A stretch of 64,000 nucleotides of DNA, from the NCBI RefSeq assembly GCF_016920785.2, contig NW_024609837.1, forward strand, positions 50,153,609 to 50,217,608, written 5' to 3'. Below are positions 52,771-64,000 of this stretch, one piece after another. This stretch comes from Ixodes scapularis (taxonomy: Eukaryota > Arthropoda > Arachnida > Ixodida > Ixodidae). Under the pieces are notes generated by a model. It was not told where the DNA came from. It was given only the letters and a program-made list of their open reading frames with translations, and made no database searches. The position numbers and the translations under genes are program-made. Position 1 is the first letter of the stretch, and every line of letters starts with the position of its first letter.

Positions 52771-53735
52771 AGGTACAGGTCCCCACAACCCAAATTAATA
52801 CGACTTGGTCGAGGTGCACGCAGAAGAAAGATGCAGCTGCTGCCTGTGTCCCCCTCCCCTCCACAGTCATAGTCGGATGTCTATTTGTCCACAATGTATG
52901 GAGAAAAATCTGTGTCTAACATTTATTCTATCTTAACTTGTACAGCTTCACTAGATCAAAGGCCACAGTTATTAAGAAGGCCTTCCACAAGATTGGCTTT
53001 TTCCTCTTCATCTGTGCAGACCCGATTATGGTCTCTATAAATTAATTTTATGCAGTTGGCTTCACGTATTTATTTCTTGTAGATATAAAATAACTGGTGT
53101 AATGAAAGTTTCGTGGTACCCTTTTTTAATGGGTTGCTTGTCTCAGCTCGTCCTGTCTTCACTTTAAATTCGACAGCATTTGTGGGCATACCTTTTTGTC
53201 ACTTTCCACCAGTCGGTTGGTCTGTTGGATGGTTTGTGTGACCGATTTGACTCTAGCACAGGCAACGGCAGAGGCACATGATGACAGCTTGGTTTGTATG
53301 AGCGCTCACGCAGAGACAAAGCTTTTTAAAATCGTGCATCTGATGCCTTTTTCAGCTCCAAAACCAACTTGTAAATTGGAGTATATGGCATGCAGGTACA
53401 CCAAATTGCATCGTTTGCACACATCGGAACAGTCTCTCAGAGAAAATTATGAAGAAGGGTCCGCCTTTCAACGGGCAACAAAAAAATGCGCAGTCAGAAT
53501 GCGCTGACGAGGTGGCCAAGCAAGCTCCTTGAGTGGTAGGCACTTGGGGTAAAGGGAATGGCTAGATCATATTTTGGGGGTAATCAGGTGCACAAAGTGT
53601 GGAGCTTGCAAACAGACTTGCATGCCATATATAAATACTCTGTAAATTTTTACCACTCGCTCAACTCAAAAGCGTGTATGTGCACAGGTGTGCTCAAACG
53701 CGGGTAGGATGGAGCTCCCAAATTGTAAAATTGGG

Positions 53736-53768
53736 GACTGGGGACTAAGCTACTGCTTAGTCCCCAGT
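53736..53768. repeat. Perfect short hairpin
   Basis: ctggggactaagc / gcttagtccccag, 13-bp perfect stem, loop of about four bases. The right arm is repeated once more at 53768-53782. Confidence 0.5.
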
Positions 53769-54424
53769 GCTTAGTCCCCAGCTTTTGATAGCAGTTTTAG
53801 TACTCATGCACTCTTACCCGCTCAGTTCTGTGAAAACCTTCAGGGATATCTAAAGAGAAAATCAAGTTTATGTTCACACACTCTAAGCACTCGAGGCTGA
53901 CCACCTGATTCGACAACGAGAAAGAGTGCAACTAGCCCTTCGTTCTAATGGGAGTTTTTGAGTGGCTGCCCAAACTTATGAAAGTCTGGGATATGAGCTT
54001 AGCCAGTTGTACATAGACTCTTCTACAACATCTCATGAACCTTAGAAATAAAGCATTACTCAAACTGGATCCAGTTTTGCGGTTGGTTCATCAGTTCTCA
54101 AGAAATGCTTCACATTATAAACCAAATCACTATTGTTATTCCGGCCTTACATTTTTTTCTAAGTTTCGAACGAATTTAGGCTTGAAGTGTATCTGTTTTC
54201 ACTAAGGAACAGGAGAACAAGACCCTCAAGTCAAACATTGGTTTTAGATATCGGATCACAGGGTGAACAATTAGAGGCAATGTCCATTTGACTTTTGTAT
54301 AAGATTCATGGTTAATAATTAAATGGGCTGAGGGGGGCTGTGTTCTATGCACAAGCTCAATTTGCACATCTTGTTGATCTGATATAGATATTTAATTATT
54401 TTTTCTCTGTTTTCTCTTCTTTAG

Positions 54425-54550
54425 CACGTCATGTCACATGCAGAATCTGAAAACACAGGCAAAACACTTCGGGGACTCTACTTTGGTTCCTCAAGGACCC
54501 AAATAAAGTTGCAGAATGTCCTTTTATTTACGGATTGTGTATGTGTTTAA
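54425..54550 (+). CDS. Weak candidate terminal exon
   Basis: Acceptor ttctcttctttag at 54412-54424. Phase 0, as candidate exon 2 would require. It is open for 41 codons to a TAA at 54548-54550. Against it: a poly(A) signal (AATAAA at about 54511) lies inside the frame, and the peptide has no known features. Confidence 0.2.
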   Translation, partial: HVMSHAESENTGKTLRGLYFGSSRTQIKLQNVLLFTDCVCV

Positions 54551-55657
54551 AAGGATTTTTCCGTTATTAGAATTACGGATAACCTTTCCGGCAGCATAGG
54601 TGCCAGAGAATTTTTCCGTAAAAGAGGGCAAATTCTTTTACAGATTGGCTATTGGCATTACTGCTATGTCGCATCTCATTATTATTGTTTCCTGAAGAGC
54701 GCAGACAAAAAGCATCCGCGAGCGTAGTTCAGATATGTCTGCTGCTCGCGTTCGTCCGTGGAAGCCAGGGCTGCCTGTCGTAGCATGCATGCTTGCTCTC
54801 TAGCTTCAGCTGAGTCGCATACGTTTTGTGAATTAAAGTGTATATGGTCGTCCCGAAGGGTTCAGATATCGAGGGAGTTTCTCTGAAACATGCTTTGGGT
54901 GCACGTGGGCCCGTTTGTGAAGGAATGTCCCTGTTGCCTAAAAAACACGTAATTTTCAAAAGTGAAAGAAAAAAAAAACAAGAAATAAGGACGGGTACAC
55001 ACTTTTTCTGATTTTTCATGTCATGAATTACATTCATTTTAAGGACTTGTGAACCGTTTCATAGCCGTGCAAGATGGCCACCTCGGCTTATGAACCGTTT
55101 CATAGCCATTCAAGATGGCCATCTCGGAATGTGAGCTTTTATATAATTGCTACCCTTGCTGATGAAATTCCCTTGTTCGAATTCAATATGAGCAGCTGTC
55201 ACCATTGCTGAGAAACCCTCAGCACCGGCATTAGGTTCCAAGTTGTTGTAGCATTTTTGAACTTCTGCATTGGAAATGACGCAATAACATTGGTAAAATG
55301 TTTTCTCCAAAAGTGAGAATGTCTGCCCCAAAACCAGTTTTTGCCTGCTACAAGAGCTCCAAATCACCACTTGTCAGTTCCACCATTGCAGTTACCACTT
55401 GCTTTAACTTAATTTATTCTAACAGTGCTGTTTGTTTTACCTTTTCAGATCGAGCATCGCTCAAGGCAGGCGTTTTCTGTGACCTAATGAAGATACAACA
55501 GCTTTGATTTTGCATTTTACTTGTCATTTTATTGGCTGTTCTCCTTGAAGTTAACTTGCAGTGATCCTGTGGCAGTTGAAAGTATGTAATAGTTTCTCTG
55601 GCAACGCTGCAATCTGGTTAGCCTATCCTATCAGCGAAGCAGTGATCACAATCACAC
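54551..55657. other. Intergenic or intronic, no gene supported
   Basis: A 41-bp direct duplication (gaaccgtttcatagcc-ttcaagatggcc type) is at 55050-55132. The minus frame 55110-55370 is open for 86 codons but matches nothing I know. Confidence 0.3.
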
Positions 55658-55877
55658 CTTCCATCAAATATGTTCCATCAAAGAACACCACAATACGTTC
55701 CATCAAAGACCACCACAATACGTTCCATCAAATGACCACCACAGTATGTTCCATCAAAGACCACCACATACGTAATTTGGGACATTCCATCAGTGGCAGT
55801 CAGACGCCATCTGATGGACCATCAGGGCACGTTCCACCAGGGCTGCTGACTGGCAGTCAGTGTCACAAATTACGTAC
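55658..55877. repeat. 25-bp minisatellite beside a terminal inverted repeat
   Basis: About four copies of tacgttccatcaaagaccac-cacaa (55658-55769), then tacgtaatttgggaca (55769-55784), whose near complement tgtcacaaattacgta is at 55861-55876. Confidence 0.6.
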
Positions 55878-57600
55878 CTTGATAGAATTTTCAGTAGGGT
55901 ACCGCTTAGAATAAATTAATGATACTCATTACATGTGAAAAGTGTGTCTCCTTTTCTCCCCGTGTGGGATCTTAGTCGCGAAAAAAAAAAAAAAAAAAAA
56001 AAAAACGAGCACCGTCGGCCCCCTTATGTCACAGCCAAAACAAGCAGAAACATGATCTGGAGTCGATTATGCGCCGGCAATGTTTATCATAGCCACGCAC
56101 TCGAGGTGGCTAAGCACAAAACGCGTGTTGTCATTGCAGTGATTAGACACGACCCACTACCCGAATGTTTGTCTCTAGCGATTGATCATCCCGAGTTGAA
56201 CTCGAGTGCTGGCTCAGGCAATGCTCGGGTTCCAACTATGCGCTGCGCTGCATTCAAATATTGGGGGGACTATGCCGACAGAGCTACGCGATCGTCCTCC
56301 TTGTCGTCTGCTTCCCAGACTTTTGTAACATGCTTTAAAACATCTCTCGCGTTATAAAACAACGCGATTATACTGTGCCGAGTGGGTACACATAATGTTC
56401 GATGGTCAAGGAACCTTCCAGTTCGTTCTATTTTAGTGTAGGATATGTTTTTCGCAAACGCAAAACGCGAAACATGCTCCGACCGAAACTCGGCGCCTGC
56501 AAGGCCGGTTTCACTAATGACGTTTGGATCCAGTTCGGCTCAGGTGACCACTTCTTCGCCAAAACGAAGTTGGCGGCGCAAGGAAAAGGAACGCGATACT
56601 CTGGCCCTGCAAGCAGAGCCTATACAATTACCCCACGCGGGTGACGCGGAGCGGTGTTAGCGCTCGTATTGGTCGTCATAGTACGTAAGGAGCGCCGCGT
56701 GGCAAGCCGGAGTCAGTCTCGCTCTAGCGCTCGATCCTGCTGTTTCGCCGACATCGAAGCCTCGAATGCTAACCTTCTTATTTTTTTTTGGCACAAATTC
56801 GCCCAATTAAACGTTTAGTTCCTTCAGTTATTTGCTGCCTCATCTTTTGTCTTTGTCATGCGCGAAAACCATTTGACGGGTTGACAAAGGCAGGCGGTTT
56901 TTGTTTGTCTGCAGTCTTCTGAGTGTCTCTGAAACTTGAAAAGGGTGTCAAGACGCCGAAAAAGGGAAGATGTCACTGCCAACGCATACGAGAAATTACG
57001 ACGCAGCTTTGCCCATTGGAAACCTTCGCTCCCGCTGTTGCGATGATTTAGAGATTTCTAGCCGTTGTTCCAAACACCGACTTTCAAATATTCCCATGAC
57101 GGGCACGTAGGAAATATCTGACTTCAATTCGAAGGTCAAATATGACATTTTTCCCGGTACATATTGCCCATTTCGTTCAAAAGCGTTGGCTGAAAGATAA
57201 ACCGGAATATTGTTTATTACAATTAGGGTAAGCACGTTGTAAGGGTGGTTGTTTCTCGTGATTGGGTTGCACGATAATAAAAAAAAAACGAGACTGGGAA
57301 CAAATTAAAAAAAAATGGAGTAGCGCACACACAGTCTCAAAACACCATTTTTTATTACAGAATTATTTCTCCATCTCGGTGGAGTTTTTTTTTTCTGTTT
57401 TGCTTTATCATTGAGTAGTCGCTTGTTTTTATCCGACATATAATGTATTCTGTCATATCACCCGAAATACATTCCTCAAAATTATATTACCTTATTACCT
57501 TTTTTGTAGGTAATCCTCCCGAAGATTCCTCGGATGCTTCATACATCAGATAATCTTTAACTAAAAAGAAATTCTGATTGTAAAGGTAACGTTAGAGTGC
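55878..57600. other. Intergenic, no gene supported
   Basis: A run at 55981-56005. The plus frame 55935-56357 has no recognisable domain beyond a Lys run from that tract. A possible acceptor at 57496-57508 gives only a 14-codon frame. Confidence 0.3.
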
Positions 57601-57699
57601 TAGGTAGTTGTTAGAAATAGTCTCTTTGTTAAAAAAGTCTTTCTCAGAACTTTTCTTTCTTCATGAAAGTAGGTTCCACGTAAAAGTGTTGAATGAGAG

Positions 57700-57990
57700 T
57701 AAAATAAGATATCTTGTACTACTTTATCATCCGACTGCACGCGAGGTGCTTAGAAAGAGGGTTCGAGCATTTGGCTTTGTTCAACAAAGTCTCACTTGGG
57801 AAAGAAATTAACTCGATTACCTTGCCTACGTGTGGCCTATTGCAGAATATGCTTCTACTGTGTCGAAGACTTCGTTTTATTGTCAGACTGATGCTTTCGA
57901 AAAAGGGCGTAATGCTGGCACCCGCTTGGTCCCGGGCCAATACGACCGATTTCAAAGTATCATATTATCAACAAAAAGAAATACAAACCA
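57700..57990 (+). pseudogene. LINE ORF2 C-terminal remnant, plus strand
   Basis: In two frames it reads RVRAFGFVQQSL then WPIAEYAST and ARLVPGQYDRF-like segments. These match the post-RT region of CR1/L2-like LINEs (LGF.RRNL, RP.LEYAS.VWDP, AARFV...YDR). Frameshifted and truncated. Confidence 0.5.
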
Positions 57991-58519
57991 GGTGTCCGTT
58001 GGGATTTCGGCAAAAAAAATACGAATTTCAAATGTTTTTGTAATTTTCTTCGGTAACTTGATTCGTACTAATATATCATTTTGCAATTTAACCTTGCCTT
58101 ATTTTTAACATTAATAAATTACATTCACAGAATGCGAGAAGACGGCAATAGGGCAGGGCTGTACCAAAATTTTTTTTTTTATCGGGGCAGTCAAGGACAT
58201 GAATACGTTATATGGAACGGCGATTTATGCTGCATACGCAGGAATATTTTTTTTATTATTGCTCGCCATCTGTAATTATTTCGCATCGGCGCCCCAGGAG
58301 TTTTATGACGCAATAAATTTTAAAAAAAGTATTTAAATACTTGTTAAATTGCCAGCTGAACGTTTTAAGGACACACACACACAAACAGAAAGGCAGGCAC
58401 ACCGCTGGCCGTGCTCTACAAATGTTGCTTTCAATGTGATACATTTAAGCAGTACAAATGAGCATAACAGAACGCGCTCATGCATACCCAGTATACGGGA
58501 AACAAAAAAGAAAATACTT

Positions 58520-58990
58520 CTCACAATGCAGCAAAGAAAGCGTCATTGTCCAAAATGTCAACAACCTCCGAAGGCAATTGATTCCATTCGCTAATAGATT
58601 TGGGGAAAAACGAAGATTTAAACTGGTTTGTGTTACATTTATATTCACGCACCTTTCGTTCGTGATCGACACCATGAGAGTATAATGCGGGGGAAAAATA
58701 TAGTTTTCGCGCTGTATAACAATTCTGCAGTGATAAATGTTATGAAATAACTTTATCCGTAGATTTTCCTTCTTTTTCCAAGAGATTCCCAGCCTAAGAA
58801 TTCCTTCAGACTTGTCATGCTGAATTGCCTGTCATAATTCCCGGGAACATATCTAGCCGCTAAGTTTTTACCTCTTTCAAGTTTATTTCTATCAAAAGCA
58901 GTTTGTGGGTCCCAGACTGTACACGCGTGCCCGAGAACAGACCTGATATAACCCTGAACCAATCTTGACGAGACAAGCAGTAAGACCCCC
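58520..58990 (-). pseudogene. LINE ORF2 C-terminal remnant, minus strand
   Basis: Minus strand from 58962: YIRSVLGHACTVWDPQTAFD then AARYVPGNYDRQFSMTSLKE and LGWESL. In a second frame (to about 58520) it reads REYKCNTNQFKSSFFPKSIS then EWNQLPSEVVDIL. This is the end of a CR1/L2-like ORF2. A frameshift separates the halves. Confidence 0.7.
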
Positions 58991-59195
58991 TTTTGACAAC
59001 GGTCCGAGGTTTGAAATATAATTATGGTATTATTTTCCCAGCACCATTCTTCCTGCGCTGCTCAAATTGTAAAAAAAAAAAAAAATGTTGTGGGGACATA
59101 AATATTCGGAGTGTATTGGACAAATACGAATTGCCAAACATTTTACCGGCGGGTGTTTTTCGGAGTTTTTCGGATTTATCCGAAAACACGGAGCT

Positions 59196-59444
59196 CTACG
59201 TATAACCCACCATAAAGCGAGTCAACCAGACTATTAGTGAGCCTCGGACACCAACCCAAGCGGCTTTTCTGATCAGGACGGTGTGATCGAGCATGTCAAG
59301 CGCATTACCGAGGATCAGTTGAATTAAATCAGCAGGAATGTGACTGTCGATACTGTTAAAAGTTGAGAAAATATGTTCAGTAAAATATAAAATAATTAAA
59401 GAAAGGAGAATACGTAGTACATCATGGGACCCGTCCAACATCAC
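59196..59444 (-). pseudogene. LINE reverse transcriptase fragment, minus strand
   Basis: Contains NALDMLDHTVLIRKAAWVGV then RGSLIVWLTRFMVGYT, a decayed version of the FSKAFD.V.H..LL.KL...G..G....W...FL region of LINE reverse transcriptases. Same strand as the remnant at 58520-58990, so both may be one element with an internal deletion. Confidence 0.5.
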
Positions 59445-59559
59445 GAGACAGACATGTTTTTCGGTCTCGTGCTGGCTTCAGATGCTCTCGTAAAAACACC
59501 ATGATGATGATTGTTGGCGCACACTATACACCACACGACAACAATCGGCGAAATTTGAG

Positions 59560-61633
59560 TTGCTGGCTGTCCTCAGTCAGAGTTTTTCACGTCTTGGAAA
59601 CGCTTTGGCTGTTTTCTTGCTTTTCTTCTTGTTTTCTTTTTGACTATGATTTTTTTCTTCTGCTTCATATTTAACTAGGATCACTGAACTGCCGTACTCC
59701 GACTTGCTGTCCCTTACGTGTTCATTGGTCTTAAGCTCGTCGGTGATTTGCCGAAGTAAGTTGCCGCTCTGTCCATGATGCGCGGTAAGGATCGGTCAAC
59801 TCACGTCTGAACTCCCTGATTTCTCCTGTATAGTCATGGCGGCAACTGTCATGCATCCCAGTTTCTCGGTGCTCATTGCAAAGCGTTCACAAATTTTGTT
59901 CAACATCTCACAGGTTTCTTTCTTGTGTCCCTTGGTCACAGACGGTCCAACATTGTTCTCTTCCATGTTGATTGTAGACAGGCCCGCCTTTCCACACTCA
60001 AACGTTGTGGACTACACGTTGTGAAAGCATTAGCTCATCGGTTTTCTGAAGTTCGACCAGGTCTCCACGCTTAACTGTCTGGCCCTTCTTGAGGATGATG
60101 TCAGAGTTGGTGACGTTCAAGATAGGAAGACTTGTATTCCCGTCTTTTAACTCTCACATGTAGTCCATCTCGTTCTCCCCAGCTATAAGGAATTATGACT
60201 GTTTTGTTTGTCATAATCTGAAAGAAGTGTGACCCATTGTACACATTGTACAGTGTTTTTCTCAAGCTTGACCCTATGGTGGACAACGCAACTCGCATAT
60301 GGTCAACCTCGACTCCTTTGAGAAATGGAGTCTCGTTCATCTAGCAGCATAATCGTTCCCTCTTTCCGAAGTAGCACAATGTTTGCGGTGTCAATGACGT
60401 CTGTTCCCAGAATGATGTCAGGGCCCGTGTAAATGTTGTCTGGAACCACCTGCGTTCTCACAGCCATGAAAAAGTTGCTGTCTACTTCAAGGTCGGCTTG
60501 GATCTCCCCTAAGGTTTTGCATGTTCCGCCTTCGCCACTTACTTGTTCCTTTCGGCTAGGAACTGCTACTTTTTTTGCCTAGCTGGGCGGCAAGTTTCGT
60601 CTTGATCAGGCTGATGCGCGCACCGGTGTCAAGAAGAGCAGCTGTTGGTTCTCCGTTAATGTTCACTGATATGAATGCTTGCGACGACCCACAAACTTTG
60701 TGCCGGTCTTTATCCTTGACCACTTGTAGTGCATTTTCTTTTCACTCATGACTATTATTTGTACTGAGTCCTTGCTCCCCACAGCGAGTGCGCATTTTCT
60801 CCCATTGTGAATCCGGGCAATCTCGTGCAATGTGGCCAAATTTCTGACAATTGAAACATTTCGGCCCCTTATTCTAGGCATAGTTGGAATCGTCATCCTC
60901 AGCTCGTGACAACTTGGCTTTCGAAGTTTTGCCGTGGCCTCACGTCTTGTTGTTTTCGGTCCAACAGGAATCTTGCGTCGCGATTCTTCTGGAAATGGTC
61001 ATAGCTGTTAATATCACGTAAAAGGTCATCAATAAAAAGGAGAGATCGATTCCGCATAGCATAGTTGAGTTCGCTAAATGCTAGTCCCGTGATAATCTCC
61101 GCCTTCATCTCCTCTAAATTTAGTCCCAGGCAAATGCAAAGCTTTTCTTTGTCGTGAACATAGGTTTCGTGGTGTTCTCCCTTCTGTTGCACTCGGCGTT
61201 CTATGATTCTGCACTGTTGAGTTTTCGATGGTAGGCAGACGTAAGCGTCCCGAAAAGCGGCTTCCAGGATGGCCAAGTCTTGCAAGCTTCGCCCGAGAAT
61301 TGCAGCCAGTGACGCACCGGTCCTGATAGCTTCAATTTGGCCACGGTTATATTTATTTTTATCGGCCCACCTTCCTAACTCAGTGATGTGGATAAACTCG
61401 GTAATCCACTCGTTTTGCCACGATGTCACCATCACTTGCGGTGAACTTGGGAATCGCAGTTAACGCATCCGGAGTTAAACGCATGGAGATATCCGACGAT
61501 GTCGGTCGACTCAACTGCGTCAATGGCAGGCGCTCAAGATCTTGATTTCGTCGTAGCGCTCGTGCCATATCATCTTTATCACGTCTGCATTGACCTTGCC
61601 TGTTGAGTCAAACTTTTTGTTTTTGCTTCCCAT
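59560..61633 (-). pseudogene. Ty3/gypsy-like gag-pol relic
   Basis: Reading the minus strand from ATG 61633: a gag start (MGSKNKKFDSTG), two frameshifts, then a gag body of about 178 codons (61435-60899). Next comes a CCHC zinc knuckle, CFNCQKFGHIARDC (about 60880-60835), and a retropepsin with AALLDTGARISL (about 60650) and GPDIILGTDVID (about 60410). Then come spacer segments (60340-60101) and the very start of reverse transcriptase, RDSKSEYGSSVILVK (about 59680). The RT core, RNase H and integrase are absent. Several stops and shifts show it is dead. Order gag, zinc knuckle, protease, RT on one strand identifies an LTR-type retroelement. LTRs were not found. Confidence 0.75.
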
Positions 61634-62780
61634 TGCATGGTCACAGACACGGTGTAGGAAGGCTCTTCAGGTGTGGAGACTCCTCTCCTCGCCCCGTCGG
61701 AACGGCGAACAGATCACGTCCCCTCCTTTCCTATGTTTTCTCCGCCTGCCCCTAGAGGGCGCCACAACGTTCAGGCCGACCGGCCGCCGGCCCTCCGCCG
61801 GAACGTGGGCTAAGTTACCCATTGCTTACGCCCCCTCTAATTCTTTACAACTTATTTTTTTTTTTTTTTGCAACGGTGAACTGAGCATAAAAGAAATATA
61901 AAAACCAAAGATCCGAATTTGGAAATAGCGAAACATCTGAATGTATGCGCCGACTGCTCTACAGCCTGGGGAAACGTACCCATTTTAGGAAAAGAAAACA
62001 ACGACATGAAAATATTAGTAAAAGAGACGATCAGGATAAAGACGTCTGCCGAATGCATCAGTCACATGCTCAGTTGTTGTTCTCTCCGAATTGAAGGCGC
62101 CTTGTAGGGGATTACCTTGCAAACGGTAGACGCAGACACGACTTCAGGGTCGAATTCTGTCTGCCGTTCTCGTGAAATGCAGATGCCTCCATGGAAGGCA
62201 GACGCTTCTCCGGTTTCGGTAGAACGTGCAAAAGGGTTCGGATCGCATGAGAAGGCGACAGTACTGCAAAGGAAAAAACCGAGATGCAAAGAAACAGCCT
62301 CGAGAAAAGAAGAAAGAGTCCCGACTGTGCGACTCGTAATGTGGAAAAAAAACTCCTAGAGCATTTATAGAGTGTGTCATACATTAAACAATATTTTAAC
62401 AGCGTTTTTTACAGCATATTTTTACAGCGATCTTTTTCATTTCTTATTGAAGTTTGTGATGATATTATATTTATTATACTTATATCAGAAGTGCCATTAA
62501 TAAAACCGGTTTGCTTTCCTTGACGAGTGTGGCTAATATAAACTTTTGCTGCAATCTGCTACATGCAAATGTTAGTGTACTAACCAAGTGAACCTTTTAA
62601 TGAATGCTGCTTTCATTAACCTCTGCGTGCAAAATGTGTAACTTCGTGCCAATTCGGCCAGCAGTTCAATTTAGCAGGACGCAAAGGCTGCCTTAAAATG
62701 TAAAAGAATAATCACGTTAGCTGCCCCACATGTTGAAAACAAATTTGTTTTTTAATATTTGAGTCGAATCAACGAGAATT
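61634..62780. other. Flank of the retroelement relic, no gene seen
   Basis: 61634-61850 is GC-rich and may be the 5' leader of the gypsy-like relic. I saw no clear LTR or primer-binding site. The remainder is AT-rich with no supported exon. Confidence 0.3.
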
Positions 62781-62788
62781 GGCGAACG

Positions 62789-62790
<2 letters not shown>

Positions 62791-62836
<46 letters not shown>
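62791..62836. repeat. (AT)23 microsatellite
   Basis: Uninterrupted AT dinucleotides. Confidence 0.95.
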
Positions 62837-62839
<3 letters not shown>

Positions 62840-63209
62840 TCAGAGGCACGAATGCACCTATGAGAAGTGCAAGTTGTTGGGATTTTTCTGGGCATGAATG
62901 GTTTAGCGATAGTAGAACGCGCACAGAAACACGACGAACACTTTGACGTTGCGGTCTGACTTTCTTCGATTGGCCCCATCATTTCGTAGCGTCGGCTACG
63001 TGTTCGGAGTTAAACGAAGTAAAGCTGTACAATTGTATCACACTTAAAAAAAAAGAACCCTGAGGATAAGTTTGCGGGAAAGAGAGCATAAAAGCTGCAA
63101 GAAGCAAAAGTATGCAAGCGATCTGGTTAGGACACAGGATAATCCAAACCCAGAGACAAGGACAAATAAATTGCATCAGAATTAATTGGGGGGCTAGTTG
63201 GTTGAACAT
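62837..63209. other. Intergenic, nothing recognised
   Basis: No supported gene or repeat. Confidence 0.25.
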
Positions 63210-63329
63210 CTAGACGGTGGTTTTAAAAGCGCAAAGGACTAAGAAGAGAAGGAGGGACAGGACAGAGCGCTCTGACCTGTCCCCTCCTTCTCTTCTTAGT
63301 CCTTTGCGCTTTTTAAAACCACCGTCTAG
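63210..63329. mobile_element. 120-bp near-perfect hairpin element
   Basis: Arms of about 52 bp, starting ctagacggtggttttaaaag and ending with its complement, around a small loop. One indel in the arms. Either a tiny MITE or the ends of a foldback element. Confidence 0.65.
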
Positions 63330-63559
63330 AGTAGGACAAATAAAATAACGGACAACGCGTACACCTCTTGGCCGTTATTTTATGTTTCGGTGCCTGGGGG
63401 TTTAGATTACGACAAATAAGCTGTTTCAAAATTTTCAACTGAAAAGGTTCTGCCCATGTGAACAAATAAAAGTCACATTCTAACTAGTCAGATGGCTGAT
63501 CCTGAATACTGGAAGCTCCAATTCGGTGCGTTGCTAATTTATGGCCCACGAGAAGGATC

Positions 63560-63800
63560 CTAAGTGCGTTATTAATGCCAATGCATTAACTGTCCTATGG
63601 GGTGAACCGGCGTTGTCAGCTCTGAAGCCGCTCCAAACGGCACCTAAATTCCCCTGTCCCGTGGAGTGAAGCCTGTAGTCTGTAGCAGCCACCCCATTTG
63701 CTTGCGCGTGGCGTAGTTTCAAGGAACGCCACCCACAGAGAAGCCCTCTTTTCGCAGCAACGGCCATGGGGCGTGGCTGTTGCGGCGCAGAAGAAAGCAA
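63560..63800. repeat. Dispersed repeat, second copy of 36696-37029
   Basis: Shares ttattaatgc, attaactgtcc, gtcagctctgaagccgctcc and cgtagtttcaaggaac in order with the copy at 36.7 kb. Confidence 0.5.
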
Positions 63801-64000
63801 AAATCCAACGAGAACACATTTGTAGAGGCTAAACAAAATCTTTCACACTCTGCAGGAGGTTAACTCAGCATTAATGCAAACTGATTAGGTTTCATGGAAT
63901 ATTAGAAATGCGCACGTATAGGTCTGATCGGTTTCAAAGCATTGGTCACTGCGAATGCTGGCAACATTATAAATATTACGAAAAAATAAAATTTCTCTTC

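Larger units (their letters stand above)
48104..54424 (+). other. Repeat-rich region, possibly intron 2 of the 46082 gene
   Basis: Holds diverged duplicates of a 430-bp block, a TTAA MITE copy, a small inverted-repeat element, a hAT remnant and two short hairpins, each listed separately. No other coding exon found. Confidence 0.3.

Noticed and set aside
1..64000. Bacterial or viral origin of the contig
   Set aside because: GT-AG introns with consistent phases, LINE/SINE/MITE content and poly(A) signals are eukaryotic. No bacterial operon structure and no viral genes beyond retroelement relics were seen.

Overview
This window looks like nuclear DNA of an arthropod, most likely a hard tick. 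Genes are split by GT-AG introns. Most of the 64 kb is transposable-element debris: long-armed foldback elements, tRNA-headed SINEs, LINE ORF2 pieces, a Penelope-like endonuclease and a gypsy-like gag-pol relic. Homopolymer runs are abundant, and exactly 100 N mark an assembly gap at 41463-41562. The tick assignment rests on my memory of similar element proteins, not on a search.

The dominant locus is a 13-kb minus-strand gene (17072 to 3942) for a THAP-domain, P-element/THAP9-type transposase. Exon phases chain without conflict: two THAP exons, a coiled-coil exon, an HTH-like exon, RNase H-type catalytic exons with the expected acidic residues, and a basic C-terminal exon. Between the THAP exons and the coiled coil lies a recent tandem array (13754-16539) of a 346-347 bp unit. 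Each unit carries two predicted micro-exons (78 and 66 bp, both phase 1-1), so the array should splice in frame into a 48-residue protein repeat. This is the most novel feature of the window.

A nearly intact LINE (4387-9250, plus strand) sits antisense in the last intron of that gene. It has three identical 300-bp monomers plus a 60-bp partial at its 5' end, an ORF1 with a canonical 2A ribosome-skipping motif before a coiled-coil/RRM-like ORF1p, and an endonuclease-reverse transcriptase ORF2 in the same frame behind a single UAG and without an AUG of its own.

Layout: 0-3.9 kb holds the last exon of an unrecognised gene, two foldback elements and decayed duplicates of the transposase 3' exon. 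3.9-17.1 kb is the transposase gene with its intronic insertions. 17-39 kb is GC-richer, has no convincing gene, and is dense in inverted-repeat elements plus a 22-copy CACGTG minisatellite (31.69-32.13 kb). 39-46 kb carries TTAA-flanked MITEs, the gap, a tRNA-Ser-like pseudogene and a Penelope fragment. 46-57 kb starts with a good first exon (46082) of a gene I do not recognise, then mostly intronic repeats and a hAT remnant. 57-62 kb is a graveyard of LINE and gypsy-like fragments. The rest is short repeats.
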